Source: Mycobacterium vicinigordonae
Lineage (GTDB): Bacteria; Actinomycetota; Actinomycetes; Mycobacteriales; Mycobacteriaceae
Length of the DNA: 64,000 bases
Assembly (NCBI RefSeq): GCF_013466425.1
Contig: NZ_CP059165.1
Span: forward strand, 434,001 to 498,000
Reading direction: 5' to 3'
In this document: one piece after another, positions 50,419 to 57,988 of the stretch
Layout of the letters: each line of letters starts with the position of its first letter
Position numbering within the stretch: position 1 is the first letter of the stretch
Position numbers and translations under genes: made by a program
Notes under the pieces: model-generated
What the model was told of the DNA's origin: nothing
Databases searched by the model: none
The model's input: the letters and a program-made list of their open reading frames with translations, nothing else

Positions 50419-51597
50419 ATGGCGGGACCGGTGGAGGGCATCAAAGTCGTCGAGCTCGGAGTCTGGGTCGCGGGCCCGGCCGCGGGCGGCATCCTGGCGG
50501 ACTGGGGCGCCGACGTCGTCAAGATCGAGCCACCGACCGGCGATCCCGGGCGGCTGTTCGGACGGATGCTGGGCTGCGACCTGGGGGTGAACCCGCCGTT
50601 CGAGATGGACAACCGATCCAAGCGCAGCGTCGTGCTGGACCTCACCACTGATGAAGGTCGCCGAACCGCACTCGAATTGCTGGACAGCGCAGACGTTTTC
50701 GTCACCAACATACGACCCGGGGCACTACAACGCCTGGGCCTGGACTACGAAACGTTGGCCACACGCAACCCGAGACTTGTCTACGGGCTGATCACCGGGT
50801 ATGGCGAAACCGGTCCCGACGCCGACCGCGCCGCCTACGACGTCGCGGCCTTCTGGTCGCGCGGCGGCATCGCCCACCTGCTGACCCGGCCCGGCGACAC
50901 CCCACCGTTCCAGCGCGGCGGCATGGGCGACCACTCCGCCGGCATGACACTTGCCGCCGCGGTGTGCGCAGCACTGCTGGCCCGCGAGCGCACCGGTACG
51001 GGCCAACTGGTCACCACCTCGCTGTACCGCCAGGGCGCCTACACGGTCAGCTTCGATCTCAACACCTACCTGCTCACCGGCCAGCCGATCGCGATTGGCG
51101 AACGCTCCACTATGGGCAACCCCTGCATGAACAACTACGCAGCCGGCGACGGCCGCCGGTTCTGGATCGTCGGACTTGAGGTCGACCGGCACTGGCCCGC
51201 ACTGTGCCGGGTGGTCGGACGGCCCGAGTGGCTCACCGATCCTCGCTATGCCGATGCGCGATCCCGCGCGGTCAACGCTGCACAGCTCATCGGCGAACTC
51301 GACGAGATCTTCGCGACTAAATCACTGGAGGACTGGTCCGAACTTTTCGCTGGCGAACCTGACTTCTTTTGGTCACAGATCAACAGTGTCGAGGACATCG
51401 TGGCTGACGAGCAGTTCCACGCCGCGGGCGGAATCATCGACGTGCCCGACGGTTCAGCGCCAGGAGCCGGTGTCGCGATGGTGGCCACGCCCGCCGATTT
51501 CCACGGAACACCCTGGTCACCGCGCTCCCGTGCCCCTGAACTCGGCCAGCACACCGCTGAAGTACTCGCCGAACTGGCCGCCCGTCGCCCTACCTGA
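50419..51597 (+). CDS. CaiB/BaiF family III CoA transferase
   Basis: A 392-aa formyl-CoA:oxalate CoA transferase-fold enzyme: VVELGVWVAGPAAGGILADWGADVVKIE at the start, NRSKRSVVLDL, and the catalytic Asp171 in GGMGDHSAGM. Members move CoA between carboxylic acids and often activate the acid in degradation pathways. It starts 28 bp after the 13E12 gene stop, on the same strand. The TTACA-N14-TGTCA element and the P450 operon follow 12 bp past its stop, so it probably belongs functionally with the island. Confidence 0.9.
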   Translation: MAGPVEGIKVVELGVWVAGPAAGGILADWGADVVKIEPPTGDPGRLFGRMLGCDLGVNPPFEMDNRSKRSVVLDLTTDEGRRTALELLDSADVFVTNIRPGALQRLGLDYETLATRNPRLVYGLITGYGETGPDADRAAYDVAAFWSRGGIAHLLTRPGDTPPFQRGGMGDHSAGMTLAAAVCAALLARERTGTGQLVTTSLYRQGAYTVSFDLNTYLLTGQPIAIGERSTMGNPCMNNYAAGDGRRFWIVGLEVDRHWPALCRVVGRPEWLTDPRYADARSRAVNAAQLIGELDEIFATKSLEDWSELFAGEPDFFWSQINSVEDIVADEQFHAAGGIIDVPDGSAPGAGVAMVATPADFHGTPWSPRSRAPELGQHTAEVLAELAARRPT

Positions 51598-51612
51598 GTG
51601 GCCTTCGGAGCT

Positions 51613-51636
51613 TTACAATAGTAAGCAAAAGTGTCA
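51613..51636. promoter_or_regulatory. TTACA-N14-TGTCA dyad, copy 3 (P450-aldolase operon)
   Basis: TTACA at 51613-51617 and TGTCA at 51632-51636, with the same 14-base spacing and the same right arm AGTGTCACGCTG as copy 2. It lies 49 bp before the first gene of the following operon. Confidence 0.6.
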
Positions 51637-51685
51637 CGCTGTCCCATGAGCCGCGGCACCCGCTTCGCGGGCCCGGTAACAGCCC

Positions 51686-52261
51686 ATGACAAGCGCGACA
51701 GGCATAGGTTTGATGGTCACTCAAACGTTCGGCATCAGCGATCGCCCTGGCAGAGGCACCACTCGGCGCACCCGCGACGACGGTCAGCCATTGCGGCACC
51801 GGCTCGACGTCTTCGCCGCAGACACCGGTGACGTAGTGCAGACGACCGGCGGCTGGTTGTTCGACCGGGTGATGGCGGGATGGGAGGTCAACGTCCTGCT
51901 GCCGCGCGGCTGCGCCGCCCGCCCCCTGCAGGTTCTAGGCGTACAGGTTCTGGACCTGGGTGCTGAATTCGACACGCGGGACGGGCAGACCCAAGGCCTG
52001 GCCGTCAGTTGCGAAGCGTTCAACGCCGATGAGCGGGTCCGGGACCGGGTGCGCGACGCCTTGGACAAGCGATTGATCGACGTCGCGCTGTGGGGTGAGA
52101 ACTGGCCACTCGGTATGACGCGTGGCCTGCGCAGAGTCGAGTACACCCTAAGCGCCGCCGCCCGGGCCTTCAAGGGCCAGGCTTTGCACGCCGCCGGAAT
52201 CGGCTACAGCTCAGTTGATTCCGTCGAAGCATTGGTCACCGATTCGGCCTGGCTCGGCTGA
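51686..52261 (+). CDS. Hypothetical protein, first gene of the P450-aldolase operon
   Basis: A 191-aa protein that I do not recognise. It has a central hydrophobic-mixed region (DVVQTTGGWLFDRVMAGWEVNVLLP) and a C-terminal half with many charged residues (ADERVRDRVRDALDKRLIDVALWGENWP). No signal peptide or membrane helix is visible. ATG at 51713, with AGG upstream, is an alternative start (182 aa). It is followed five bases later by the NIPSNAP-like gene and seems cotranscribed with the P450, dehydrogenase, aldolase and SDR genes. The function cannot be assigned. Confidence 0.7.
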   Translation: MTSATGIGLMVTQTFGISDRPGRGTTRRTRDDGQPLRHRLDVFAADTGDVVQTTGGWLFDRVMAGWEVNVLLPRGCAARPLQVLGVQVLDLGAEFDTRDGQTQGLAVSCEAFNADERVRDRVRDALDKRLIDVALWGENWPLGMTRGLRRVEYTLSAAARAFKGQALHAAGIGYSSVDSVEALVTDSAWLG

Positions 52262-52266
52262 GTCGG

Positions 52267-52977
52267 ATGGCGATGAAAAAGTACTATCGGCATACGCTGC
52301 TGTACTTGCACGAGACCATCGACCTGGGCTGCGGCGGCAGCGATCGTTTCACCGAGGTCTTCGTCGACACTTATCAACCGATGATGGAATCGCTTGGTGC
52401 CCGGTTGTTCTCCATTTGGGAGACCACCCCCTTCAACGGCCATTGGCCGCAAGTGACGATCATCTGGGAGATCGACGGGTTCGCCGACTACGCCCGGATC
52501 GGTGCCGCGCAGGCCCGCGGCGGAAGCCACGAAGCGGCCGCCGGCAAATGGTCGGCGTTTCTGGCGGACATCGGTGCCAGGGGAGAAGGCCGCATCATGT
52601 ATGCCGGGCCCAGCAACAAGCCGCTGGCTCAGCTGCAGGAGGCGAATTTCAGTGCTGCGCTTGTGATTCAAGAGATCATGCAGACCAAGCCCGGCCGGCA
52701 GGACGACTACATCCGGGAACTGGAGCGGCTTTACGTCCCCTGGTCGGAGAGCACCGGCAAGTACTGGCTGGGCTCGTTCACCACCACCTTCCGATTCAAC
52801 GAGGTCATCCACTACTGGGCACTGGAAGGGGGATGGGAGTGCTTCGCCAACCACTATCCGTCCTGGAAGGACAGCCCGCCGGCCGAGATCGTCACGTGGA
52901 TGAGCGTGGCGCCTGCGTTACGTGACGGCTGGGAAGACTCGATTCTGCAGGCGTTACCGCCGTCGCCCCTGCAGTGA
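52267..52977 (+). CDS. NIPSNAP/dimeric alpha-beta barrel-like protein
   Basis: A 236-aa protein with two repeats that look like ferredoxin-fold alpha/beta-barrel domains: residues 5-110 (YRHTLLYLHETIDL through FADYARIG) and 125-225 (SAALVIQEIMQTKPGRQDDYIRELERL through NHYPSWKDSP). This pattern is typical of NIPSNAP-family proteins near catabolic genes, whose biochemical role is poorly defined. Its stop overlaps the P450 GTG start by four bases (GTGA). A mature pathway role, such as ligand binding or isomerisation, is only inference. Confidence 0.6.
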   Translation: MAMKKYYRHTLLYLHETIDLGCGGSDRFTEVFVDTYQPMMESLGARLFSIWETTPFNGHWPQVTIIWEIDGFADYARIGAAQARGGSHEAAAGKWSAFLADIGARGEGRIMYAGPSNKPLAQLQEANFSAALVIQEIMQTKPGRQDDYIRELERLYVPWSESTGKYWLGSFTTTFRFNEVIHYWALEGGWECFANHYPSWKDSPPAEIVTWMSVAPALRDGWEDSILQALPPSPLQ

Positions 52978-54194
52978 CTGAAATGAACGAATTCCATTAC
53001 GACCCTTTCGATCCGCAGGTGATGGCCAACCCGCCTACCTACTATCGCACCCTGCGTGATGGATACCCGGTGTACTACATACCGCAGTGGGATACCTTCG
53101 CGCTCTCCCGATTCGAGGACATCTGGCGGGTATTGGAAGTCAACGACGGCACGTTCGTCGCCTCCGAGGGGACGCTGCCGTCGGCGTCATTGTTGGCCAA
53201 GCACAATGGCGGTGCGGTCCCCGACCCACCGTTGCACCCCTTACCTTTTCACGCGGTGTTCGACGCAGATTTGTACGGCGAGATTCGGCGCGCGCACTCC
53301 CAGCCGTTCCGGCCGAGGTCGGTTACCGCGCTGGAATCCCGGGTCCGCGCCCTGGCCAACGAACGCCTGGACCTGCTGCTGCCACGGGGTGAGTTCGACC
53401 TGACCCAGGAGTACGGCGGCATCGTTGCAGCGTCGATGGTGTGCGACTTGCTGGGAATCTCAACGGATCTCGCGCCGCAGGTACTGGCGGCGGTGAACGC
53501 GGGCAGCCTGGCGCAGCCCGGCGAGGGCGTCGACACCGCCGAATCCCGGCCGAACTACCTGCAATTTCTGATTCCTGTGGTGCAGCGCCACCGAAATGGC
53601 AAGGAAAAGGCGCTGCCGATCGTCGACGGCCTGCTTGGTTACCACCTGCCCGACGGCAGCACGCTCAGCGACATCGAAGTCGCCACCCAGATGCTGTGCG
53701 TATTCATTGGCGGCACCGAGACCGTCCCCAAGATCGTGGCGACCGGATTGTGGGAACTGAGTCGCCGTCCCGATCAGATGGCCGCGGTCCGGGCCGATCT
53801 CGACACCAATGTGCAGATCGCCCGGGAGGAGATACTGCGGTACTGCGCTCCCGCGCAATGGTTCGCCCGAACCGCCCGCAAGCCGTTCACCATCCACGGC
53901 CACACCATCGAACCCGGACAACGGGTCATCACGCTGCTGGCCTCGGCCAACCGCGACGAGCGGGAGTACCCCGATCCCGACGAGTTCATCTGGGACCGAC
54001 CGATTAAGCGGTCGCTGGTGTTCGGGCGCGGCCAGCACTTCTGCCTCGGCTATCACCTGGCGCGGCTGGAAGTTGCTGTGCTACTTCAGGAATGGCTGCG
54101 GCGGGTGCCCGACTTTCAGATTCGCGGCGACGACGCGGTGCGGTTGCCGTCGAGCTTCCAATGGGGCTGGAACAACATTCCCGTGGAGGTTTGA
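52974..54194 (+). CDS. Cytochrome P450 (catabolic operon)
   Basis: Soluble class I P450 of 406 aa: I-helix GGTET (residues 246-250, without the usual Ala), K-helix EEILRYCAP, and haem loop FGRGQHFCLG with Cys357. Unlike the first P450 it has no N-terminal proline-rich anchor and starts YDPFDPQVMANPPTYYRTLRDG, as in the CYP families of camphor or sterol-like oxidation. GTG at 52974 overlaps the previous stop; ATG at 52983 is an alternative. An alcohol dehydrogenase follows one base after its stop, consistent with hydroxylation and then oxidation of the new alcohol. Confidence 0.92.
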   Translation: MTEMNEFHYDPFDPQVMANPPTYYRTLRDGYPVYYIPQWDTFALSRFEDIWRVLEVNDGTFVASEGTLPSASLLAKHNGGAVPDPPLHPLPFHAVFDADLYGEIRRAHSQPFRPRSVTALESRVRALANERLDLLLPRGEFDLTQEYGGIVAASMVCDLLGISTDLAPQVLAAVNAGSLAQPGEGVDTAESRPNYLQFLIPVVQRHRNGKEKALPIVDGLLGYHLPDGSTLSDIEVATQMLCVFIGGTETVPKIVATGLWELSRRPDQMAAVRADLDTNVQIAREEILRYCAPAQWFARTARKPFTIHGHTIEPGQRVITLLASANRDEREYPDPDEFIWDRPIKRSLVFGRGQHFCLGYHLARLEVAVLLQEWLRRVPDFQIRGDDAVRLPSSFQWGWNNIPVEV

Positions 54195-54195
54195 C

Positions 54196-55164
54196 GTGTG
54201 GTCCTATCGGATCATCGCCCCATATCAGTTCGAAAAGACCGAGATCCCGGATAAGACCGCTGACGATCTGACGGATCGTCAAGTGCTGCTGCGTTTCCTG
54301 GCTGCCGGTGTCTGCGGCAGCGACTTGCCGGCCTTCCGTGGCGCCCAAGGGCGGCTCCCCGGCGACGACGGCCCCAGCGCGGCCGATAAGGATGGCTTCC
54401 CGATTCACGAAGTCGCGGGCGAGGTCCTCGCCAGCCGGCATCCCGAGCACCGGCCCGGCGACCTGGTGGTGGGCTGGGCGTCGGGGTTCGACGGCATGAT
54501 GGAGCGGGTGATCAGCGACGGCGACGGCTTGGCGCCCTACGACCCGTCGCTGACGCCCGCGCAGGCTGTCGGCCTGCAACCGCTCGCTTGCGTGCTGTAC
54601 GCGTGCGAGCAATTGCCGGACCTGGCCGGCCGGCACGTCGCGACCATCGGGCAGGGATCCATCGGGCTGTTGTTCTCTTATGTGGCCAAGGCCGCCGGAG
54701 CCCGTCGGGTGACCGGTGTCGACCCGGTTGACCGCGGAAACCTCTGGCCCACTTACGGGGTCGATGACGGTGTACGCGCTACCAGCGATAGGTGGGTGAG
54801 CCGACTCGCGCCCAAGGACCGGGCCGACATCGTCATCGAGGCGGTCGGCCACCAGGTGGCGACTCTTGGTCACGCCGTTGAAGCCGCCAATCCAGGCGGT
54901 ACCGTGTTCTACTTCGGTGTGGCCGACGACGAGTCCTACCCGATCAACATGCGAAGCATGCTGCGCAAGAACCTGACCCTGAAATCTGGTGTGACGCTTG
55001 ATCGCCGGCGCATGCTGGCACAGGCCGGCAAATTCGCCGCCGAGCATCCTGACCTGCTGCGGGCCTACCTCACGCACACCTTTGGCATCGGCGACGTGCA
55101 GGCCGCATTCGAACTCGCCTGCCGGCCCGATCCGGCGAGGGTCAAGATCGCGATTAGCGTATGA
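54196..55164 (+). CDS. Medium-chain (MDR) alcohol dehydrogenase without structural zinc loop
   Basis: A 322-aa MDR enzyme starting with GTG at 54196 (VWSYRIIAPYQF), preceded by GTGGAGG; the open frame upstream overlaps the P450 and is not coding. Catalytic zinc ligands are seen in GVCGSD and in the His-Glu of HEVAGEV. The usual structural-zinc four-Cys lobe is absent: after HEVAGEVLASRHPEHRPGD the chain goes straight to the barrel core. The coenzyme fold is ATIGQGSIGLLFSYVAKAAGA. Located directly behind the P450, it probably oxidises the hydroxylated product. It overlaps the aldolase gene by four bases. Confidence 0.85.
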   Translation: MWSYRIIAPYQFEKTEIPDKTADDLTDRQVLLRFLAAGVCGSDLPAFRGAQGRLPGDDGPSAADKDGFPIHEVAGEVLASRHPEHRPGDLVVGWASGFDGMMERVISDGDGLAPYDPSLTPAQAVGLQPLACVLYACEQLPDLAGRHVATIGQGSIGLLFSYVAKAAGARRVTGVDPVDRGNLWPTYGVDDGVRATSDRWVSRLAPKDRADIVIEAVGHQVATLGHAVEAANPGGTVFYFGVADDESYPINMRSMLRKNLTLKSGVTLDRRRMLAQAGKFAAEHPDLLRAYLTHTFGIGDVQAAFELACRPDPARVKIAISV

Positions 55165-55901
55165 GTGTCTTTCAGAGACGACCGCAGCGGCCGATCTGGG
55201 GCGGCTGGGTCACCGGGCCGACGGCGATCGGCCCCGAGGAGTTCGCCAAGGCCGGTTATGACTACGTTGGATTCGACACGCAGCACGGCTACCTCGACGA
55301 CGCCGACGTCGCCGGAGTCCTGCGTCGCCTCGAACACGTTCCGATCGCCACCGCTGTCCGGCTGCCCAACGCCGATCCGGCGCCGATCGGGAGGGTGCTG
55401 GACGCCGGAGCCGACGCGGTCATCATCGCCATGATCGAGTCGGCCGAGCAGGCCGCCGCGGCGGTGGCTGCAACCAAGTTTCCGCCCAACGGGGTGCGCA
55501 GCTTCGGCCCGCTGCGGGCCAGCCTGGGGCATGACCCCGCCGCACTGGAAGCGCGGGTCAGTGTATTCGCGATGATCGAGACTGCGGCCGCGGTGGCCGA
55601 AGCGGTGAACATCTGCGCAGTACCGGGGCTGACCGGAATCTATGTCGGCCCAGCTGATCTGGCCATCTCGATGGGTGTTGCCGCGGCGGGGGCGCTCCGG
55701 GACCCGCAGGTGTTGGACGCGATTAAGCGAATTTACCGGGTGGCCGCCTCTGCCGGTCTGGTCATCGGAATTCACGGCAGCGACGGCAAGGCGGGGAATG
55801 CATTGGCGAAGATCGGTTTTCAGATGATCACCCTGGCGGCCGAATCCCAGGCACTGCGGCGCGGAGCCGCCGAGCACCTACGTGAGGCCGTCGCCGAATG
55901 A
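55161..55901 (+). CDS. HpcH/HpaI family aldolase
   Basis: A 246-aa TIM-barrel aldolase of the 2-oxo-acid type (HpcH/HpaI, 2-keto-3-deoxy-L-rhamnonate aldolase group): GYDYVGFDTQHGYLDD, AVRLPNADPAPIGRVLDAGADAVIIAMIE and YVGPADLAISMG are the metal- and substrate-binding segments. It would split a hydroxy-oxo-acid to pyruvate and an aldehyde, or the reverse. The start overlaps the dehydrogenase stop (ATGA) and its end overlaps the SnoaL-like gene (ATGA), so the operon is tightly coupled. This is an unusual partner for a P450 and a CoA transferase. Confidence 0.9.
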   Translation: MSVFQRRPQRPIWGGWVTGPTAIGPEEFAKAGYDYVGFDTQHGYLDDADVAGVLRRLEHVPIATAVRLPNADPAPIGRVLDAGADAVIIAMIESAEQAAAAVAATKFPPNGVRSFGPLRASLGHDPAALEARVSVFAMIETAAAVAEAVNICAVPGLTGIYVGPADLAISMGVAAAGALRDPQVLDAIKRIYRVAASAGLVIGIHGSDGKAGNALAKIGFQMITLAAESQALRRGAAEHLREAVAE

Positions 55902-56296
55902 CCGACGCCTTCAGTGCGATCCGCGAATTACTCGCCAGATACGCGTTCGCTCTCGATGCCCACGACACCGCCACAGCGCTAACACTGTTCACCGAGGACG
56001 CCGAATTCACGGTCTACGGACGCACCTTCGCCGGTCGCGGCGGAATCGGCAGGATGTTCCAGGAGGCCCCGCGCGGTTTGCATCTACTCGGCGCAACCAG
56101 CATCGCACCGCGTGGCGACAGCGCCACCGCGCAGTCTCAGGTGCTGTTCGTGAACGCCAGCACTCAGCAGCAACGGCTGGCCCACTACGAGGACGAGCTG
56201 GTCCACCGCGACGGGACCTGGCTGATCCGTCGGCGCCGGTGCCGGTTCGTTACCAGTGGTGGGCTGTCCGACAGCCCGGAGGTGGTCTCGCTGTGA
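55898..56296 (+). CDS. SnoaL-like/NTF2-fold protein
   Basis: A 132-aa cone-shaped NTF2-like domain: FALDAHDTATALTLFTEDAEFTVYGRTFAGRGGIGRMF and a later LFVNASTQQQRLAHYEDELVHRDGTWLIRRRR. These proteins include ketosteroid isomerase-like and dehydratase enzymes and ligand-binding proteins. No classical Asp-Tyr ketosteroid-isomerase pair could be assigned with confidence. It is coupled by four-base overlaps to the aldolase upstream and the SDR downstream. Confidence 0.8.
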   Translation: MTDAFSAIRELLARYAFALDAHDTATALTLFTEDAEFTVYGRTFAGRGGIGRMFQEAPRGLHLLGATSIAPRGDSATAQSQVLFVNASTQQQRLAHYEDELVHRDGTWLIRRRRCRFVTSGGLSDSPEVVSL

Positions 56297-57003
56297 AGGT
56301 CGCGTTGGTCACCGGCGCCGCCGGCGGGCAGGGCTGGGCGATCGTGCAGAAGCTGCTGAGCAAGGGTTACTCGGTGGCTGCCGGTGATCTGCGATACGAC
56401 GAACTCGCGGCAGCCGCGACGGAGTCAGTGCTTCCGATCAAGCTCGACGTCACCGATCCGGCGCAGTGGGACGCCGCCGTTGCAGCCACTGTCGAACGGT
56501 TCGCCGGGCTTACCGCCCTGGTCAACAACGCCGGCATGTTGCACCGCGCCCCGCTGGCCGATGAGACGGTCGAGGGATTCGAAAGATCATGGCGGGTCAA
56601 CTGCTTGGGCGCATTCCTGGGTATGCGTGCCGCGCTGGCGCAACTGCGAGCCGCTGAAAACGCAGCGATCGTCAACATCTGCAGCACCGGAGCGATCCGT
56701 CCCTTCCCGCAACACTGCGCCTACGGTTCGGCGAAGTGGGCCCTGCGCGGCCTGACCCAAACCGCCGCGGCCGAACTCGCCACCGACCGCATCCGCGTAA
56801 ACGCGGTTTTCCCGGGGCCCGTCGCTACCCCAATGCTGGACGAAAGGACCCAGCAGCGGCTGGCGGACGTCGCGATGTTCGGCCGACTTGGTCAGCCGAC
56901 CGAGATTGCCGACGCGGTAGCGTTTCTGGTAGCCGAGGAGGCGTCGTTTATCACCGGCTCCGAACTGGTCGTCGACGGTGGACAATGCCTGCAGATCCGC
57001 TGA
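56293..57003 (+). CDS. Short-chain dehydrogenase/reductase of the P450-aldolase operon
   Basis: A 236-aa classical SDR: VTGAAGGQGWAI near residue 10, NNAGM, and the catalytic Ser in NICSTGA with Tyr144-xxx-Lys148. GTG at 56293 overlaps the SnoaL-like stop (GTGA); the longer frame from 55882 runs inside that gene and is rejected. C-terminal GSELVVDGGQCLQ is typical of the superfamily. It is predicted to oxidise or reduce a hydroxyl/keto group of an intermediate; the substrate is unknown. Confidence 0.88.
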   Translation: MKVALVTGAAGGQGWAIVQKLLSKGYSVAAGDLRYDELAAAATESVLPIKLDVTDPAQWDAAVAATVERFAGLTALVNNAGMLHRAPLADETVEGFERSWRVNCLGAFLGMRAALAQLRAAENAAIVNICSTGAIRPFPQHCAYGSAKWALRGLTQTAAAELATDRIRVNAVFPGPVATPMLDERTQQRLADVAMFGRLGQPTEIADAVAFLVAEEASFITGSELVVDGGQCLQIR

Positions 57004-57013
57004 GCGGGGATCT

Positions 57014-57988
57014 ATGGTGCACATGCCGAACGGTGGGCGTACCTTCGTGGGCATGATGACGCCCCAGCTGACCGAGCTGCAGGCCGTCGAACGGCTGCAT
57101 CCCGCCCTACGCGCTGTCGCGGTGAACCGGACGATCTTCACCGCGGAGTCCATCCCGCTGATCCGCGAGTCGATGAACCAGCGCCGCGCCGATCTCCGGC
57201 AGGACATGGCGGGAGTGGTGATCGAAGACACGGTTGCCCACCACGTAACGGTGCGCATCTACCGTGGTGGCGACCCAACCCAACCGGCGCCGACGGTGGT
57301 CTACTGCCACGCCGGCGGCTTCGCGCTGGGTAACCTCGACACCGATCACCGCCAGTGCATCGAAATGGCCCGTCGGGCAAGGTGTTCAGTGGTATCCGTC
57401 GACTATCGGCTGGCGCCGGAGAATCCGTTTCCGGCGGCGCTCGAAGATGCGATCACGGTGCTGAACTGGGTGGCCGGTAGCGCAGCGCAACTGGGCGTAG
57501 ACGTGACGCGGCTGGCGGTGGCCGGCAGCAGCGCCGGTGCCGCACTGGCCGCCTGCCTGGCCCAGGGCGCCGCCGACGGCGTATTGCCGTCGGTGATTTT
57601 CCAGCTGCTGCATCAGCCGGTGCTCGACGACCGGCTCACCGCATCGAGGACCGAATTCCGTGCCACTCCGGCTTTCGACGGGGAAGGCGCGGCGTTGATG
57701 TGGCGGTACTATTTGGCCGGGCAGCCTCCCACGGCTGCATCGGTCCCCGCCCGGCGTGACGAATTGTCAGGCCTGGCAACGGCCTTGGTCACCTGTGCAG
57801 AGGTCGACCCGTTCCGCGACGAGGCGGTGGACTATGCGTTGCGGCTGCTGCGCGCTGGCGTGGGCACCGGGCTGCACGTGTTTCCGGGGACCTGCCATGG
57901 CTTCGACTCGCTGCTACCCGACTGGTCGGCCAGCCAACGCCTGTTCGCCCTGCAGGGCGAGGCGTTGGCGAAGGCCTTCTACCTCTGA
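57014..57988 (+). CDS. Alpha/beta hydrolase of the hormone-sensitive lipase (Lip) family
   Basis: A 324-aa esterase of the HSL/BD-FAE group used by mycobacterial Lip proteins: oxyanion-hole motif HAGGFALG (HGGG variant), VSVDYRLAPENPFPAALED, nucleophile elbow GSSAGAALA, and candidate catalytic Asp in CAEVDPFRDE and His in CHGFDS. The ATG at 57014 has GAGCGGGGA just upstream; ATGs at 57023, 57053 and 57056 are alternatives. It follows the SDR by ten bases and is probably the last gene of the operon. Its 3' end overlaps the converging histidine kinase gene by ten bases. Confidence 0.88.
   Translation: MVHMPNGGRTFVGMMTPQLTELQAVERLHPALRAVAVNRTIFTAESIPLIRESMNQRRADLRQDMAGVVIEDTVAHHVTVRIYRGGDPTQPAPTVVYCHAGGFALGNLDTDHRQCIEMARRARCSVVSVDYRLAPENPFPAALEDAITVLNWVAGSAAQLGVDVTRLAVAGSSAGAALAACLAQGAADGVLPSVIFQLLHQPVLDDRLTASRTEFRATPAFDGEGAALMWRYYLAGQPPTAASVPARRDELSGLATALVTCAEVDPFRDEAVDYALRLLRAGVGTGLHVFPGTCHGFDSLLPDWSASQRLFALQGEALAKAFYL

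Noticed and set aside
53809..54195. N-terminal extension of the MDR dehydrogenase
   Set aside because: Lies inside the P450 gene in another frame; GTG at 54196 gives the family start.
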